Source of the DNA: Saprospirales bacterium
Lineage (GTDB): Bacteria; Bacteroidota; Bacteroidia; Chitinophagales; Saprospiraceae
Reading direction: 5' to 3'
DNA length: 64,000 nucleotides
Assembly: GCA_002698985.1 (NCBI GenBank)
Contig: PAAY01000059.1
Location: 18,902 to 82,901, forward strand
The position numbers were made by a program, and so were the translations under genes. This document shows positions 57,344 through 64,000 of this stretch, piece after piece; the first letter of the stretch is position 1; each line of letters opens with the position of its first letter. The notes beneath the pieces are model-generated. The model searched no databases and was not told where the DNA came from. It saw nothing but the letters and a program-made list of their open reading frames with translations.

Positions 57344-57364
57344 CAAGCCAAACGATAAACGACA

Positions 57365-58132
57365 ATGGACAGAACCCAACAAGGAAATGTATCCGTTGAA
57401 CACAGCAATGGAGTAAGCACCATATCATTTTATCATCCTGCGCACAATTCCCTGCCCGGGAACCTTTTGAGCCAACTTACACTGGCCATTGAAGAAGCTG
57501 GCACCCACCCCGAAACAAAAGTTGTAGTTCTGAGAAGCGCCGGTGACCGGACGTTTTGTGCCGGGGCCAGCTTCGATGAACTTTCAGCCATCGACAACCT
57601 TGAACAGGGCAAACGGTTCTTCCTCGGCTTTGCCAATGTGATCAACGCCATGCGCAAGTGCCCGAAGTTCATTGTTGGCAGGGTTCAGGGCAAAGCTGTT
57701 GGAGGAGGAGTAGGGCTGGCCTCTGCCGTTGATTATTGCCTGGCAACAAAATGGGCCAGCGTCAAATTAAGTGAACTGGCAGTGGGAATCGGCCCCTTCG
57801 TTGTAGGGCCGGCAGTTCAAAGAAAAATTGGCCTTTCGGCTTTCAGCCAAATGTCCATTAACGCCAAAGAATGGCAAACTGCAGCCTGGGCCAAAGAAAA
57901 AGGGCTCTTTACCGAAGTCTTTGACACAGCTGAACAATTGGATGCGTACCTGGAGCATTTTGTGGAGACACTAAAAAGCTACAACCCCGAGGCCATGAAA
58001 AAACTGAAAGAGGTCATCTGGGAGGGCACTGAAAACTGGGACGAGCTCCTGGATGCAAGGGCAGCAATCAGCGGCCAGTTGGTGCTGTCAGATTTTACAC
58101 GAGATGCCATTGCTGCCTTCAAAAAGAAGTAG
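57365..58132 (+). CDS. Enoyl-CoA hydratase/isomerase family protein (methylglutaconyl-CoA hydratase-like)
   Basis: 255 residues, crotonase fold. GDRTFCAGASFDELSAI is the first oxyanion/CoA segment; GRVQGKAVGGGVGLASAVDYCLA the second. In this second segment the first catalytic Glu of classic crotonase is absent (GGGVGL), while the later one is present (KLSELAVGIGP). This GGGVGL pattern is shared with methylglutaconyl-CoA hydratases of leucine breakdown. First gene of an operon with a branched-chain-type 2-oxoacid dehydrogenase and an acyl-CoA dehydrogenase, consistent with branched-chain acyl-CoA degradation. Confidence 0.88.
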   Translation: MDRTQQGNVSVEHSNGVSTISFYHPAHNSLPGNLLSQLTLAIEEAGTHPETKVVVLRSAGDRTFCAGASFDELSAIDNLEQGKRFFLGFANVINAMRKCPKFIVGRVQGKAVGGGVGLASAVDYCLATKWASVKLSELAVGIGPFVVGPAVQRKIGLSAFSQMSINAKEWQTAAWAKEKGLFTEVFDTAEQLDAYLEHFVETLKSYNPEAMKKLKEVIWEGTENWDELLDARAAISGQLVLSDFTRDAIAAFKKK

Positions 58133-58153
58133 CAAAAAGAAAAATACCCGACC

Positions 58154-60238
58154 ATGATTCAAACCAAAGAAGTAATCTCCAAAAAGGAATTGGCAAAGGC
58201 TTTCAAATTGATGGCCACAGCCAAATCAATGACGGAGATTTACGAAGAGAACTTCAAATTCGTCTCAAAATACGTTCATGCCACCTCGCGGGGCCATGAG
58301 GCCATTCAGATTGCCATGGGCATGCAGTTGCTGCCCTGCGACTGGGTAGCACCTTACTACCGCGATGACTCCATTCTGCTCTCCATCGGCATGAAACCCT
58401 ACGACCTGATGCTGCAACTGATGGCCAAAAGGGACGACCCATTCTCGGGGGGACGAAGCTATTACAGCCACCCCAGCCTCAATGACCCCGACAAGCCCAA
58501 AATCCCCCATCAATCCTCTGCTACGGGCATGCAGGCCATACCGACCACAGGGGTGGCGATGGGCATTCATTACAAAGAACAAAGGGGCTTGCTGAAAAAA
58601 GAAGAACTGGGCCCCAAGGGCGAAATGCCCGTTGTAGTTTGCTCACTTGGCGATGCCTCCGTTACCGAAGGTGAAGTGGCAGAGGCCTTCCAAATGGCCG
58701 TTCTCAAAAAACTGCCCATCATCTTTCTGGTACAGGACAATGGATGGGACATCTCGGCCAACGCCGAGGAAACCCGTGCCCAAAATGCCGCGGAATACGC
58801 CCGGGGGTTCAAAGGGATGGAGGCAGTAAGCATCGAAGGCAACGATTTCCTGAAGTGCTTCAGCACGGCCAGAGAGGTAGTGGAAACCGTCAGGGAGGAG
58901 CGCAGACCCTTTTTGCTGCACGCAAAGGTTCCCCTGCTTAACCATCACACCTCCGGTGTCAGAATGGAGTGGTACAGGGACGACCTCGACGAACACCGGA
59001 AAAAGGATCCATACCCCATTTTCAGGAAACAGATGCTCGAACACGGTTTCTCTGAAAAAGAATTGAAAAAACTTGAAAAAGAGGCCCTGGAAGAGGTCAA
59101 AAGCGATTTCGAAAAAGCCAAAAAAGCAGAAGATCCCAGGCCTGAGGACCTGTTCACACATGATTTTGCTCCTACCCCCATTACCGAAGAAACCGGCACC
59201 CGGACACCTGAGAATGGCGAGATGAAGGTCATGGTTGACTGCGCTTTGTTCGCCATCGAGGAGCTTATGCAAAAACACGATGAGTGCTTGCTCTATGGCC
59301 AGGATGTCGGCCGCAGATTGGGAGGAGTTTTTAGAGAAGCTGCAACACTTGCTGAAAAATTTGGCGATGACAGGGTGTTCAACACCCCCATTCAGGAGGC
59401 ATTCATTGTCGGAAGTACGGTCGGAATGAGCGCCGTTGGCCTCAAGCCCATTGTCGAAGTACAGTTTGCCGACTACATCTGGCCGGGCCTCAACCAATTG
59501 TTTACTGAAGTGAGTCGCTCCTGCTACTTGTCCAATGGCAAGTGGCCTGTCAGCAATATACTCAGGGTACCCATCGGTGCTTATGGCAGCGGCGGCCCCT
59601 ACCATTCCTCGAGTGTCGAATCCGTCGTCACAAACATAAGGGGGGTAAAAATTGCTTACCCCAGCAACGGCGCCGATTTAAAAGGCCTGATGAAGGCCGC
59701 CTATTACGACCCCAACCCGGTGGTGATTTTTGAGCACAAAGGCCTTTACTGGTCCAAAGTCAGGGGCACGGAAGCAGCCAGGTGCATCATGCCCGCCGAC
59801 GATTACATTCTGCCCTTCGGCAAAGCCAACAGCATTTTGAAGGCTGACGAGGAAAGCATCAGCAAGGGAGAGTCGATGGTGGTTATCAGCTACGGAATGG
59901 GTGTGCATTGGGCATTGAATGCCGCCAAAAAATTCAAAGGCAGGATTGAAGTCCTCGACCTTAGAACCTTATACCCACTGGACGAAAATGCCATGTACGA
60001 AGCTGCCAAACGGCACGGAAAAGTACTGGTGGTGACAGAAGAACCAGTAAACAACAGTTTCGCTCAAAGCCTGGCAGCCAGAATTCAGGAAAATTGTTTT
60101 ACAGCGCTGGATGCACCCGTAAGAACCATCGGCGCTGAGAACATGCCTGCTATTCCACTCAACGAGACCCTGGAAAAAACCATGATCCCCTCAATCGAAA
60201 AAGTGGAAGCGGCCATCGATGAACTGCTTAAATGGTAA
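58154..60238 (+). CDS. Fused E1 alpha/beta subunit of a 2-oxoacid (branched-chain type) dehydrogenase
   Basis: 694 residues. Alpha part (about 1-335): SRGHEAIQIAMGMQLLPCDW, YYRDDSILLSIGM, SATGMQAIPTTGVAMGI and the thiamine diphosphate motif GDASVTEGEVAEAFQMAVLK...VQDNGW. Linker about 335-350. Beta part (about 355-694): MVDCALFAIEELMQKHDECLLYGQDVG, VGMSAVGLKPIVEVQFADYI, RVPIGAYGSGGPYHSSSVES, and the C-terminal transketolase-type domain. In most bacteria the two parts are separate genes; the fused form is widespread in Bacteroidota. It decarboxylates branched-chain or pyruvate-type 2-oxoacids and passes the acyl group to an E2. E2 and E3 are not in the window. Confidence 0.93.
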   Translation: MIQTKEVISKKELAKAFKLMATAKSMTEIYEENFKFVSKYVHATSRGHEAIQIAMGMQLLPCDWVAPYYRDDSILLSIGMKPYDLMLQLMAKRDDPFSGGRSYYSHPSLNDPDKPKIPHQSSATGMQAIPTTGVAMGIHYKEQRGLLKKEELGPKGEMPVVVCSLGDASVTEGEVAEAFQMAVLKKLPIIFLVQDNGWDISANAEETRAQNAAEYARGFKGMEAVSIEGNDFLKCFSTAREVVETVREERRPFLLHAKVPLLNHHTSGVRMEWYRDDLDEHRKKDPYPIFRKQMLEHGFSEKELKKLEKEALEEVKSDFEKAKKAEDPRPEDLFTHDFAPTPITEETGTRTPENGEMKVMVDCALFAIEELMQKHDECLLYGQDVGRRLGGVFREAATLAEKFGDDRVFNTPIQEAFIVGSTVGMSAVGLKPIVEVQFADYIWPGLNQLFTEVSRSCYLSNGKWPVSNILRVPIGAYGSGGPYHSSSVESVVTNIRGVKIAYPSNGADLKGLMKAAYYDPNPVVIFEHKGLYWSKVRGTEAARCIMPADDYILPFGKANSILKADEESISKGESMVVISYGMGVHWALNAAKKFKGRIEVLDLRTLYPLDENAMYEAAKRHGKVLVVTEEPVNNSFAQSLAARIQENCFTALDAPVRTIGAENMPAIPLNETLEKTMIPSIEKVEAAIDELLKW

Positions 60239-60248
60239 CCTTTAAAGT

Positions 60249-60557
60249 ATGATCCTCTACAACGTAACAGTTAGAGTGGACGCTGACATTGCCGAAGAAT
60301 GGCTCAACTGGATGAAGTCAACACACATCCCTGACGTTATGCGTACAGGATATTTTGTTGACTACAAGGTCATGAAAATTCTCCAACCGGCACAGGAAGA
60401 CGACAGCATCACTTATGCTGTTCAGTACTTTTGCGAAGATCAGGAAAAGCTTGAAGCTTACTGGCAAAAAGAAGCCCCTGCTCTTCAGAAGGAACATACT
60501 GACAAATACAGTGATAAAGCATTGGCATTCAGAACAGTTATGGAAGTGATCCAATAA
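60249..60557 (+). CDS. DUF4286 family protein
   Basis: 102 residues. MILYNVTVRVDADIAEEWLN, then MKSTHIPDVMRTGYFVDYKV identify DUF4286, a small Bacteroidota family with a ferredoxin-like (dimeric alpha-beta) fold by prediction. No catalytic motif is evident. It starts ten bases after the E1 gene and precedes the acyl-CoA dehydrogenase by 51 bases, so it is co-transcribed with acyl-CoA enzymes; a link to that metabolism is inference. Confidence 0.88.
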   Translation: MILYNVTVRVDADIAEEWLNWMKSTHIPDVMRTGYFVDYKVMKILQPAQEDDSITYAVQYFCEDQEKLEAYWQKEAPALQKEHTDKYSDKALAFRTVMEVIQ

Positions 60558-60608
60558 CCATTCCTGCCCGGAATGCCCCATAATTCCTAATCAATAAACC
60601 TGACGAAG

Positions 60609-61793
60609 ATGTACTTTGAACTCACTGAAGAACAAATGGCTGTCAGAGAAGCAGCCAGAGATTTTGCCCGCAATGAATTGCTTCCTGGCGTAATCGAGAG
60701 AGACCGGGAAATGAAATTTCCGAAAGAGCAAGTCCGAAAAATGGCCGAAATGGGATTCATGGGCATGATGAACTCCCCAGAATATGGCGGTGGAGGTATG
60801 GATACCATCAGCTACGTTCTTGCCATGGAGGAAATAGCCAAAGTGGATGCCTCCTGTGCCGTGATTATGTCCGTTAACAACTCGCTCGTATGCTGGGGTC
60901 TGGAGAAATATGGCAATGAGGAGCAAAAACAGAAATACCTCACCAAACTTGCTTCCGGCGAATGGCTTGGCGCTTTTTGTCTCTCAGAACCAGAAGCCGG
61001 TTCTGACGCTACCAGTCAAAAAACCACAGCCGTTGACATGGGTGACTACTACCTGCTGAACGGCACCAAGAACTGGATCACCAATGGCGGCACCTCCAAC
61101 GTGCACCTCGTCATGGCACAAACCCATCCGGAAAAAGGTCACAAAGGCATCAACTGCCTGATCGTTGAAACCGATTGGCCGGGTGTCGTCATCGGCGCCA
61201 AAGAGGACAAACTCGGGATCCGCTCTTCCGACACCCACACCATTATGTACAACGATGTCAAGGTGCCAAAAGCCAACCGCATTGGAGATGACGGCTTTGG
61301 GTTCAGGTTCGCAATGAACACCCTGAACGGCGGCCGCATCGGTATCGCTGCACAGGCATTAGGTATCGCATCCGGCGCTTATGAACTAGCTGTCAAGTAT
61401 TCACAAGAGCGCAAGGCCTTCGGAAAACCCATCGCACAGCATCAGGCCATCGCCTTTAAGCTGGCCGACATGGCCACAGAAATAGAAGCTGCCCGCCTCC
61501 TGATCATGCGTGCCGCATGGCTGAAAGACCAGGGGATGGACTACGCCGCTGCCAGCGCCATGGCCAAGGTATTTGCTTCAGAAACGGCCATGAAAACCAC
61601 CATCGAAGCCGTTCAGGTTCACGGCGGATATGGTTATGTGAAAGAATACCACGTAGAACGGCTCATGCGCGATGCCAAAATCACACAGATTTACGAAGGC
61701 ACCTCCGAAATCCAACGCATCGTCATTTCGAGGAACATCCTGAAAGGTCAACTCTACATCCCAATGTGGAAGGAGTCGATGCAGGCCGTTTGA
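60609..61793 (+). CDS. Acyl-CoA dehydrogenase
   Basis: 394 residues, usual length. FAD-dependent alpha,beta-oxidation of acyl-CoA. N-terminal helical domain from YFELTEEQMAVREAARDFAR; LGAFCLSEPEAGSDATSQKT and NGTKNWITNGGTSNVHLVMA (FAD/acyl site); RIGIAAQALGIASGAYELAV; GKPIAQHQAIAFKLADMATE; and the C-terminal AVQVHGGYGYVKEYHVERLM with RDAKITQIYEGTSEIQRIVI, where the catalytic Glu is in YEGTSEIQ. Closest by eye to short-chain/branched-chain butyryl-CoA-type enzymes. Last gene of the operon, followed by a strong terminator. Confidence 0.95.
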   Translation: MYFELTEEQMAVREAARDFARNELLPGVIERDREMKFPKEQVRKMAEMGFMGMMNSPEYGGGGMDTISYVLAMEEIAKVDASCAVIMSVNNSLVCWGLEKYGNEEQKQKYLTKLASGEWLGAFCLSEPEAGSDATSQKTTAVDMGDYYLLNGTKNWITNGGTSNVHLVMAQTHPEKGHKGINCLIVETDWPGVVIGAKEDKLGIRSSDTHTIMYNDVKVPKANRIGDDGFGFRFAMNTLNGGRIGIAAQALGIASGAYELAVKYSQERKAFGKPIAQHQAIAFKLADMATEIEAARLLIMRAAWLKDQGMDYAAASAMAKVFASETAMKTTIEAVQVHGGYGYVKEYHVERLMRDAKITQIYEGTSEIQRIVISRNILKGQLYIPMWKESMQAV

Positions 61794-61814
61794 GAAGTGT
61801 AACCGGCATGCCCG

Positions 61815-61853
61815 AACAGGGTGTTGGAAATCTTTCCAGCACCCTGTTTTTCT
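61815..61853 (+). terminator. Terminator of the acyl-CoA operon
   Basis: Stem CAGGGTG / CACCCTG with an inner TGGAAA/TTTCCA pairing, then a T tract. Confidence 0.9.
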
Positions 61854-61974
61854 TTTTTCCTTGTTTTGTATACCAAACGAGAAGTGGATTGAGAAAATCC
61901 ACGCTTTGAATCTCAGAGAGGAGGGGGAGTTTGGTCCCACTTCGTTTTGTGTCTAATCCAAATCAAGCAGCGCC

Positions 61975-63009
61975 ATGCACAGAGCCATCAAAATTTTCAC
62001 AGTGGCTGGCATACCGGTCAAAGTCCATTGGACTTTTATCTTCATGCCACTGCTCATCTGGTACATGGCCTGGGTTTACCACCTCAATACAACCCAAACG
62101 ATGTGGGTCAGCAGTGCCATCACCGTTATGCTGATTTGTATTTTGCTGCACGAATTTGGTCACGCCCTGGCTGCTAGGAAACTCAACGTCTCAACCAGCG
62201 ACATTCTCCTCCTGCCAATAGGCGGACTGGCCCGGCTCGAAAATCTTCCTTCCAAAGCGATACACGAGCTTTGGATTGCCATTGCCGGCCCTGCCGTGAA
62301 TGTGCTGATTGCGCTCATCACCATTCCCTACCTCGTTTTAGTCACTGCTCCCAGAATTGCAAGTGTCGAGTTTTTGACGCCGGAATTGATCCTCACGGAT
62401 TTCGACTTCCTCCCTCCTTTCATCTTCGCAATGAACCTGGGGTTGGCTGCCTTCAACCTTCTGCCAGCATTTCCAATGGATGGAGGCAGGGTGGTCAGGG
62501 CATTGCTGGCCATCAGGATGGGGCGTTACCGGGCAACAAAGATCGCCGCAGCCATTGGCCAGTTGATCGCAGTGGCCATGTTCGCTTACGGCCTGCTGAG
62601 CTGGAAAATACCGTACATCTTCATCGCCGCTTTTATTTTCATCGCTGCGCAACGGGAGCGCTTCTGGATCTGGCGCCAGCACTTGCTCAGCAACAAAATT
62701 TCGGACGTATTCCTGCTGCCGGAGTCCGGAGAGGCGGAATTGCCGATACAGCAGTCCGGTGAATTCAAACTGAACCCGGTGCAGGGAGCCGTTTCATCTG
62801 AGCAGCCGGAAATTCCTTCAGGATGGGAATCCATTGATTACCATTCCACGCTGGAAGTTGCCGTATCCAGGCTTTACGAAACAAAAATGCCTGCCCTTCT
62901 GGTAAAAGAAGAAGAGCAGGCTTTGGGACTTATTTCGCTTGATCTGATTGAAGAATGGCTCAGCACCTCACAACCGAGGTTTTACTTTCTGCCATCATTC
63001 AATACCTAA
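61975..63009 (+). CDS. Site-2 protease (M50) family membrane metalloprotease
   Basis: 344 residues. Zinc motif LHEFGHALAARKL (His59, Glu60, His63) in the second to third hydrophobic segment, and NLLPAFPMDGGRVVRALLA with metal-binding Asp169. About six transmembrane helices to residue ~220. The C-terminal ~120 residues resemble a degenerate CBS pair (LEVAVSRLYETKMPALLVKE, LGLISLDLIEEWL). This matches the CBS-linked group of S2P rhomboid-like metalloproteases. Substrates are probably membrane-bound regulators. Its 3' end overlaps the 3' end of the OmpH gene by 15 bases on the opposite strand. Confidence 0.92.
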   Translation: MHRAIKIFTVAGIPVKVHWTFIFMPLLIWYMAWVYHLNTTQTMWVSSAITVMLICILLHEFGHALAARKLNVSTSDILLLPIGGLARLENLPSKAIHELWIAIAGPAVNVLIALITIPYLVLVTAPRIASVEFLTPELILTDFDFLPPFIFAMNLGLAAFNLLPAFPMDGGRVVRALLAIRMGRYRATKIAAAIGQLIAVAMFAYGLLSWKIPYIFIAAFIFIAAQRERFWIWRQHLLSNKISDVFLLPESGEAELPIQQSGEFKLNPVQGAVSSEQPEIPSGWESIDYHSTLEVAVSRLYETKMPALLVKEEEQALGLISLDLIEEWLSTSQPRFYFLPSFNT

Positions 63010-63507
63010 TTTCTTTTTCACGAGGGGAGCCAGATCATCAGACTCCTGTGCATACAAGATGGTGTTCACTACGCTGGTATCAAAGATCATGTAATACCCC
63101 CCTTCCTTGCCAACCTCGTCGATGGCCTTCTGCAATTTTTCCAGAATTGGAGTCAGCAACTCTTCCCGTTTCATGGCAACGAGGTTTTGCACCTGCTGCT
63201 CGTATGCAAGAATACCCTGATGCCTTTTTTCCAATTCAGCTTGTTTGGTCTGGGCTTGTTTGGGTGTCAACAAACCCTCGTTGTAATCTTTACTGAACGC
63301 CAGTATGTCGTTTTTCAGGGAATCTGCCCGGCTCTCTCCAATTGCTACCAGTGAATCCTGGTAAATCTGCAGCAAAGAATCAGCTCCTTTGGTTTCGGGC
63401 ATGAGCACCAGGATGTTTCCGACATTGATGTGCCCGAACTTTTGCGCCTGAGCAGTTCCGAGAACGAAAAGAAGCAAAAGCTGGAGCAAGATGATACGAA
63501 TCTTCAT
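62995..63507 (-). CDS. OmpH/Skp-family periplasmic chaperone
   Basis: 170 residues from the ATG at 63507 (MKIRIILLQLLLLFVLGTAQAQ, signal peptide). KFGHINVGNILVLMPET is the OmpH N-terminal beta strand; the middle is a long coiled coil (about 45-125: KDYNEGLLTPKQAQTKQAEL, EKRHQGILAYEQQVQNLVAM), and the C-terminus returns as GGYYMIFDTSVVNTILYA, the closing beta strand. Skp-like trimers hold unfolded outer-membrane proteins and would serve the many OMPs and T9SS parts of this organism. A -7-like element TAATTTTG lies upstream. Convergent with the site-2 protease gene. Confidence 0.93.
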   Translation of the reverse strand: MKIRIILLQLLLLFVLGTAQAQKFGHINVGNILVLMPETKGADSLLQIYQDSLVAIGESRADSLKNDILAFSKDYNEGLLTPKQAQTKQAELEKRHQGILAYEQQVQNLVAMKREELLTPILEKLQKAIDEVGKEGGYYMIFDTSVVNTILYAQESDDLAPLVKKKLGIE

Positions 63508-63540
63508 ATTCAGTGGTTTAGTGATTTTCAAAATTGGCCG

Positions 63541-63548
63541 CAAAATTA
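63541..63548 (-). promoter_or_regulatory. -7-like element before the OmpH gene
   Basis: Minus strand TAATTTTG matches TANNTTTG, 34 bases before the ATG at 63507. The -33 element is poor. Confidence 0.35.
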
Positions 63549-63850
63549 CTGTATTACCCTTGCGACAGAAAGAACTTCATGAAAGACTGAAGAAAGACTT
63601 CGGAAGTTGGCCCTGCCCTTCTTCATGCAGAAAGAGGAGCGTAAATTTTAAAGATTCCACAGCATTGCAAAAAACAATTGATTGATTCAATCATTTTGAG
63701 GAAAATCTTGATCATGAATGATCCTATTTGGCGAATTATTAAAAATGTTCTAATCAAATATCCAAATCCACACCCACAACAGAACAACATCTAACAAAAT
63801 CAACCAAACAATAGATTATATCCAAAATTTTAGCTTTTTCATTAAATGAT
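63549..63850. other. AT-rich region with short palindromes, no gene
   Basis: About 300 bases clearly richer in A+T than the neighbouring genes, with no coding frame. Holds palindromes at 63679-63693 (TGATTGA-T-TCAATCA), 63710-63723 (GATCAT-GA-ATGATC) and 63839-63849 (TCATT-A-AATGA). Confidence 0.6.
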
Positions 63851-63882
63851 TTTCATAAAAAACCCAAATGGCTTTACATTTG
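63851..63882 (+). promoter_or_regulatory. Promoter at the right edge
   Basis: TTTC (63851-63854), 20-base spacer, TACATTTG (63875-63882). The -7 element is perfect, and the -33 element differs by one base from TTTG. Transcription would start near 63890. Confidence 0.65.
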
Positions 63883-63889
63883 CACTGTT

Positions 63890-64000
63890 CTTAATCAAAG
63901 TTCTTTAAAACACTGTGAGGTGATGAAACTGGAAGCCATGCCCTCTTGTCTCGGGGGTGGGGAGTTCGGGATAAACACTGCATAGCGCTGATGCAAGCCT
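63890..64000 (+). ncRNA. Truncated structured leader or RNA with tRNA-Leu-like arms
   Basis: Downstream of the promoter comes a boxA-like GTTCTTTAAAAC (63900-63911), then AGGTGATGAAACTGGAAGCC (63918-63937), which resembles the D arm of tRNA-Leu (GGTG..AACTGGTAGAC), followed by CCCTC-TTGTCTC-GGGGG, a five-pair stem with a seven-base loop like an anticodon arm. No T arm or matching acceptor strand follows; instead a small hairpin, TGCAT/ATGCA, appears near 63980-63996. The window ends here, so it may be the leader of an operon or an independent RNA. Confidence 0.35.

Noticed and set aside
63900..64000. A complete functional tRNA-Leu gene
   Set aside because: D-arm and anticodon-arm similarity only; no T arm, no acceptor pairing and no fitting leucine anticodon in the loop TTGTCTC.

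Overview
The window comes from a Bacteroidota genome of roughly balanced base composition, most probably of the Saprospiria/Saprospirales type. Evidence: a SusC/SusD nutrient-uptake pair; very large secreted proteins ending in the gliding-motility-associated (CHU_C-like) or type A type IX secretion (T9SS) C-terminal domain; SprB repeats; PorE-like TPR/PD40/OmpA proteins; a DUF5103 (T9SS plug) gene; small Bacteroidota-only families (DUF2480, DUF4286, DUF6206); and several matches to the Bacteroidota promoter pattern TTTG/TANNTTTG. No tRNA, rRNA, CRISPR array, insertion sequence or prophage could be recognised, apart from a tRNA-like leader cut off by the right edge.

Layout. 0-6 kb: minus-strand SusC - SusD-like_2 - lipoprotein uptake operon. 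6-9.4 kb: pdxJ, a CPBP membrane protease and a sodium:solute symporter. 9.4-12 kb: lectin-type T9SS surface protein. 12.2-14.4 kb: a Crp/Fnr regulator with three clustered cysteines, a palindromic operator, and a three-domain MBL-rhodanese-rhodanese enzyme with the layout of CstB (sulfide/persulfide detoxification). 14.5-20.1 kb: a large envelope protein, a membrane protein, scpB, a DUF2480 gene and a lytic transglycosylase. 20.1-27.1 kb: ROK kinase; a possible metabolic island of class III aminotransferase, DUF6206 protein and KamA-type radical SAM aminomutase; gyrB. 27.8-35.1 kb: AT-hook/HhH chromatin-like protein and a 2130-residue T9SS surface protein. 35.1-42.7 kb: SLC13 transporter and a secreted M12B-type metalloprotease with ten SprB half-repeats. 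43.1-43.7 kb: ECF sigma factor.

43.7-56.8 kb is an envelope/T9SS region: three PorE-like proteins of different architecture, an amidohydrolase, a double-domain FKBP isomerase, a glycosyltransferase, the T9SS plug protein, a 3-methyladenine DNA glycosylase translationally linked to plug and PorE, and a cytosolic TPR protein. 57.3-61.8 kb is an operon for branched-chain acyl-CoA catabolism (enoyl-CoA hydratase, fused E1 alpha/beta 2-oxoacid dehydrogenase, DUF4286, acyl-CoA dehydrogenase). 62-63.5 kb holds a site-2 protease and an OmpH/Skp chaperone. The last 450 bases are AT-rich, carry three short palindromes and a good promoter, and end inside a leader that resembles the D arm and anticodon arm of tRNA-Leu.

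The window thus encodes both T9SS substrates (three large CTD proteins) and T9SS/envelope machinery (plug, PorE-like anchors, Skp, FKBP), mixed with core metabolism. All function calls are from reading motifs and family resemblance; no database search was possible.
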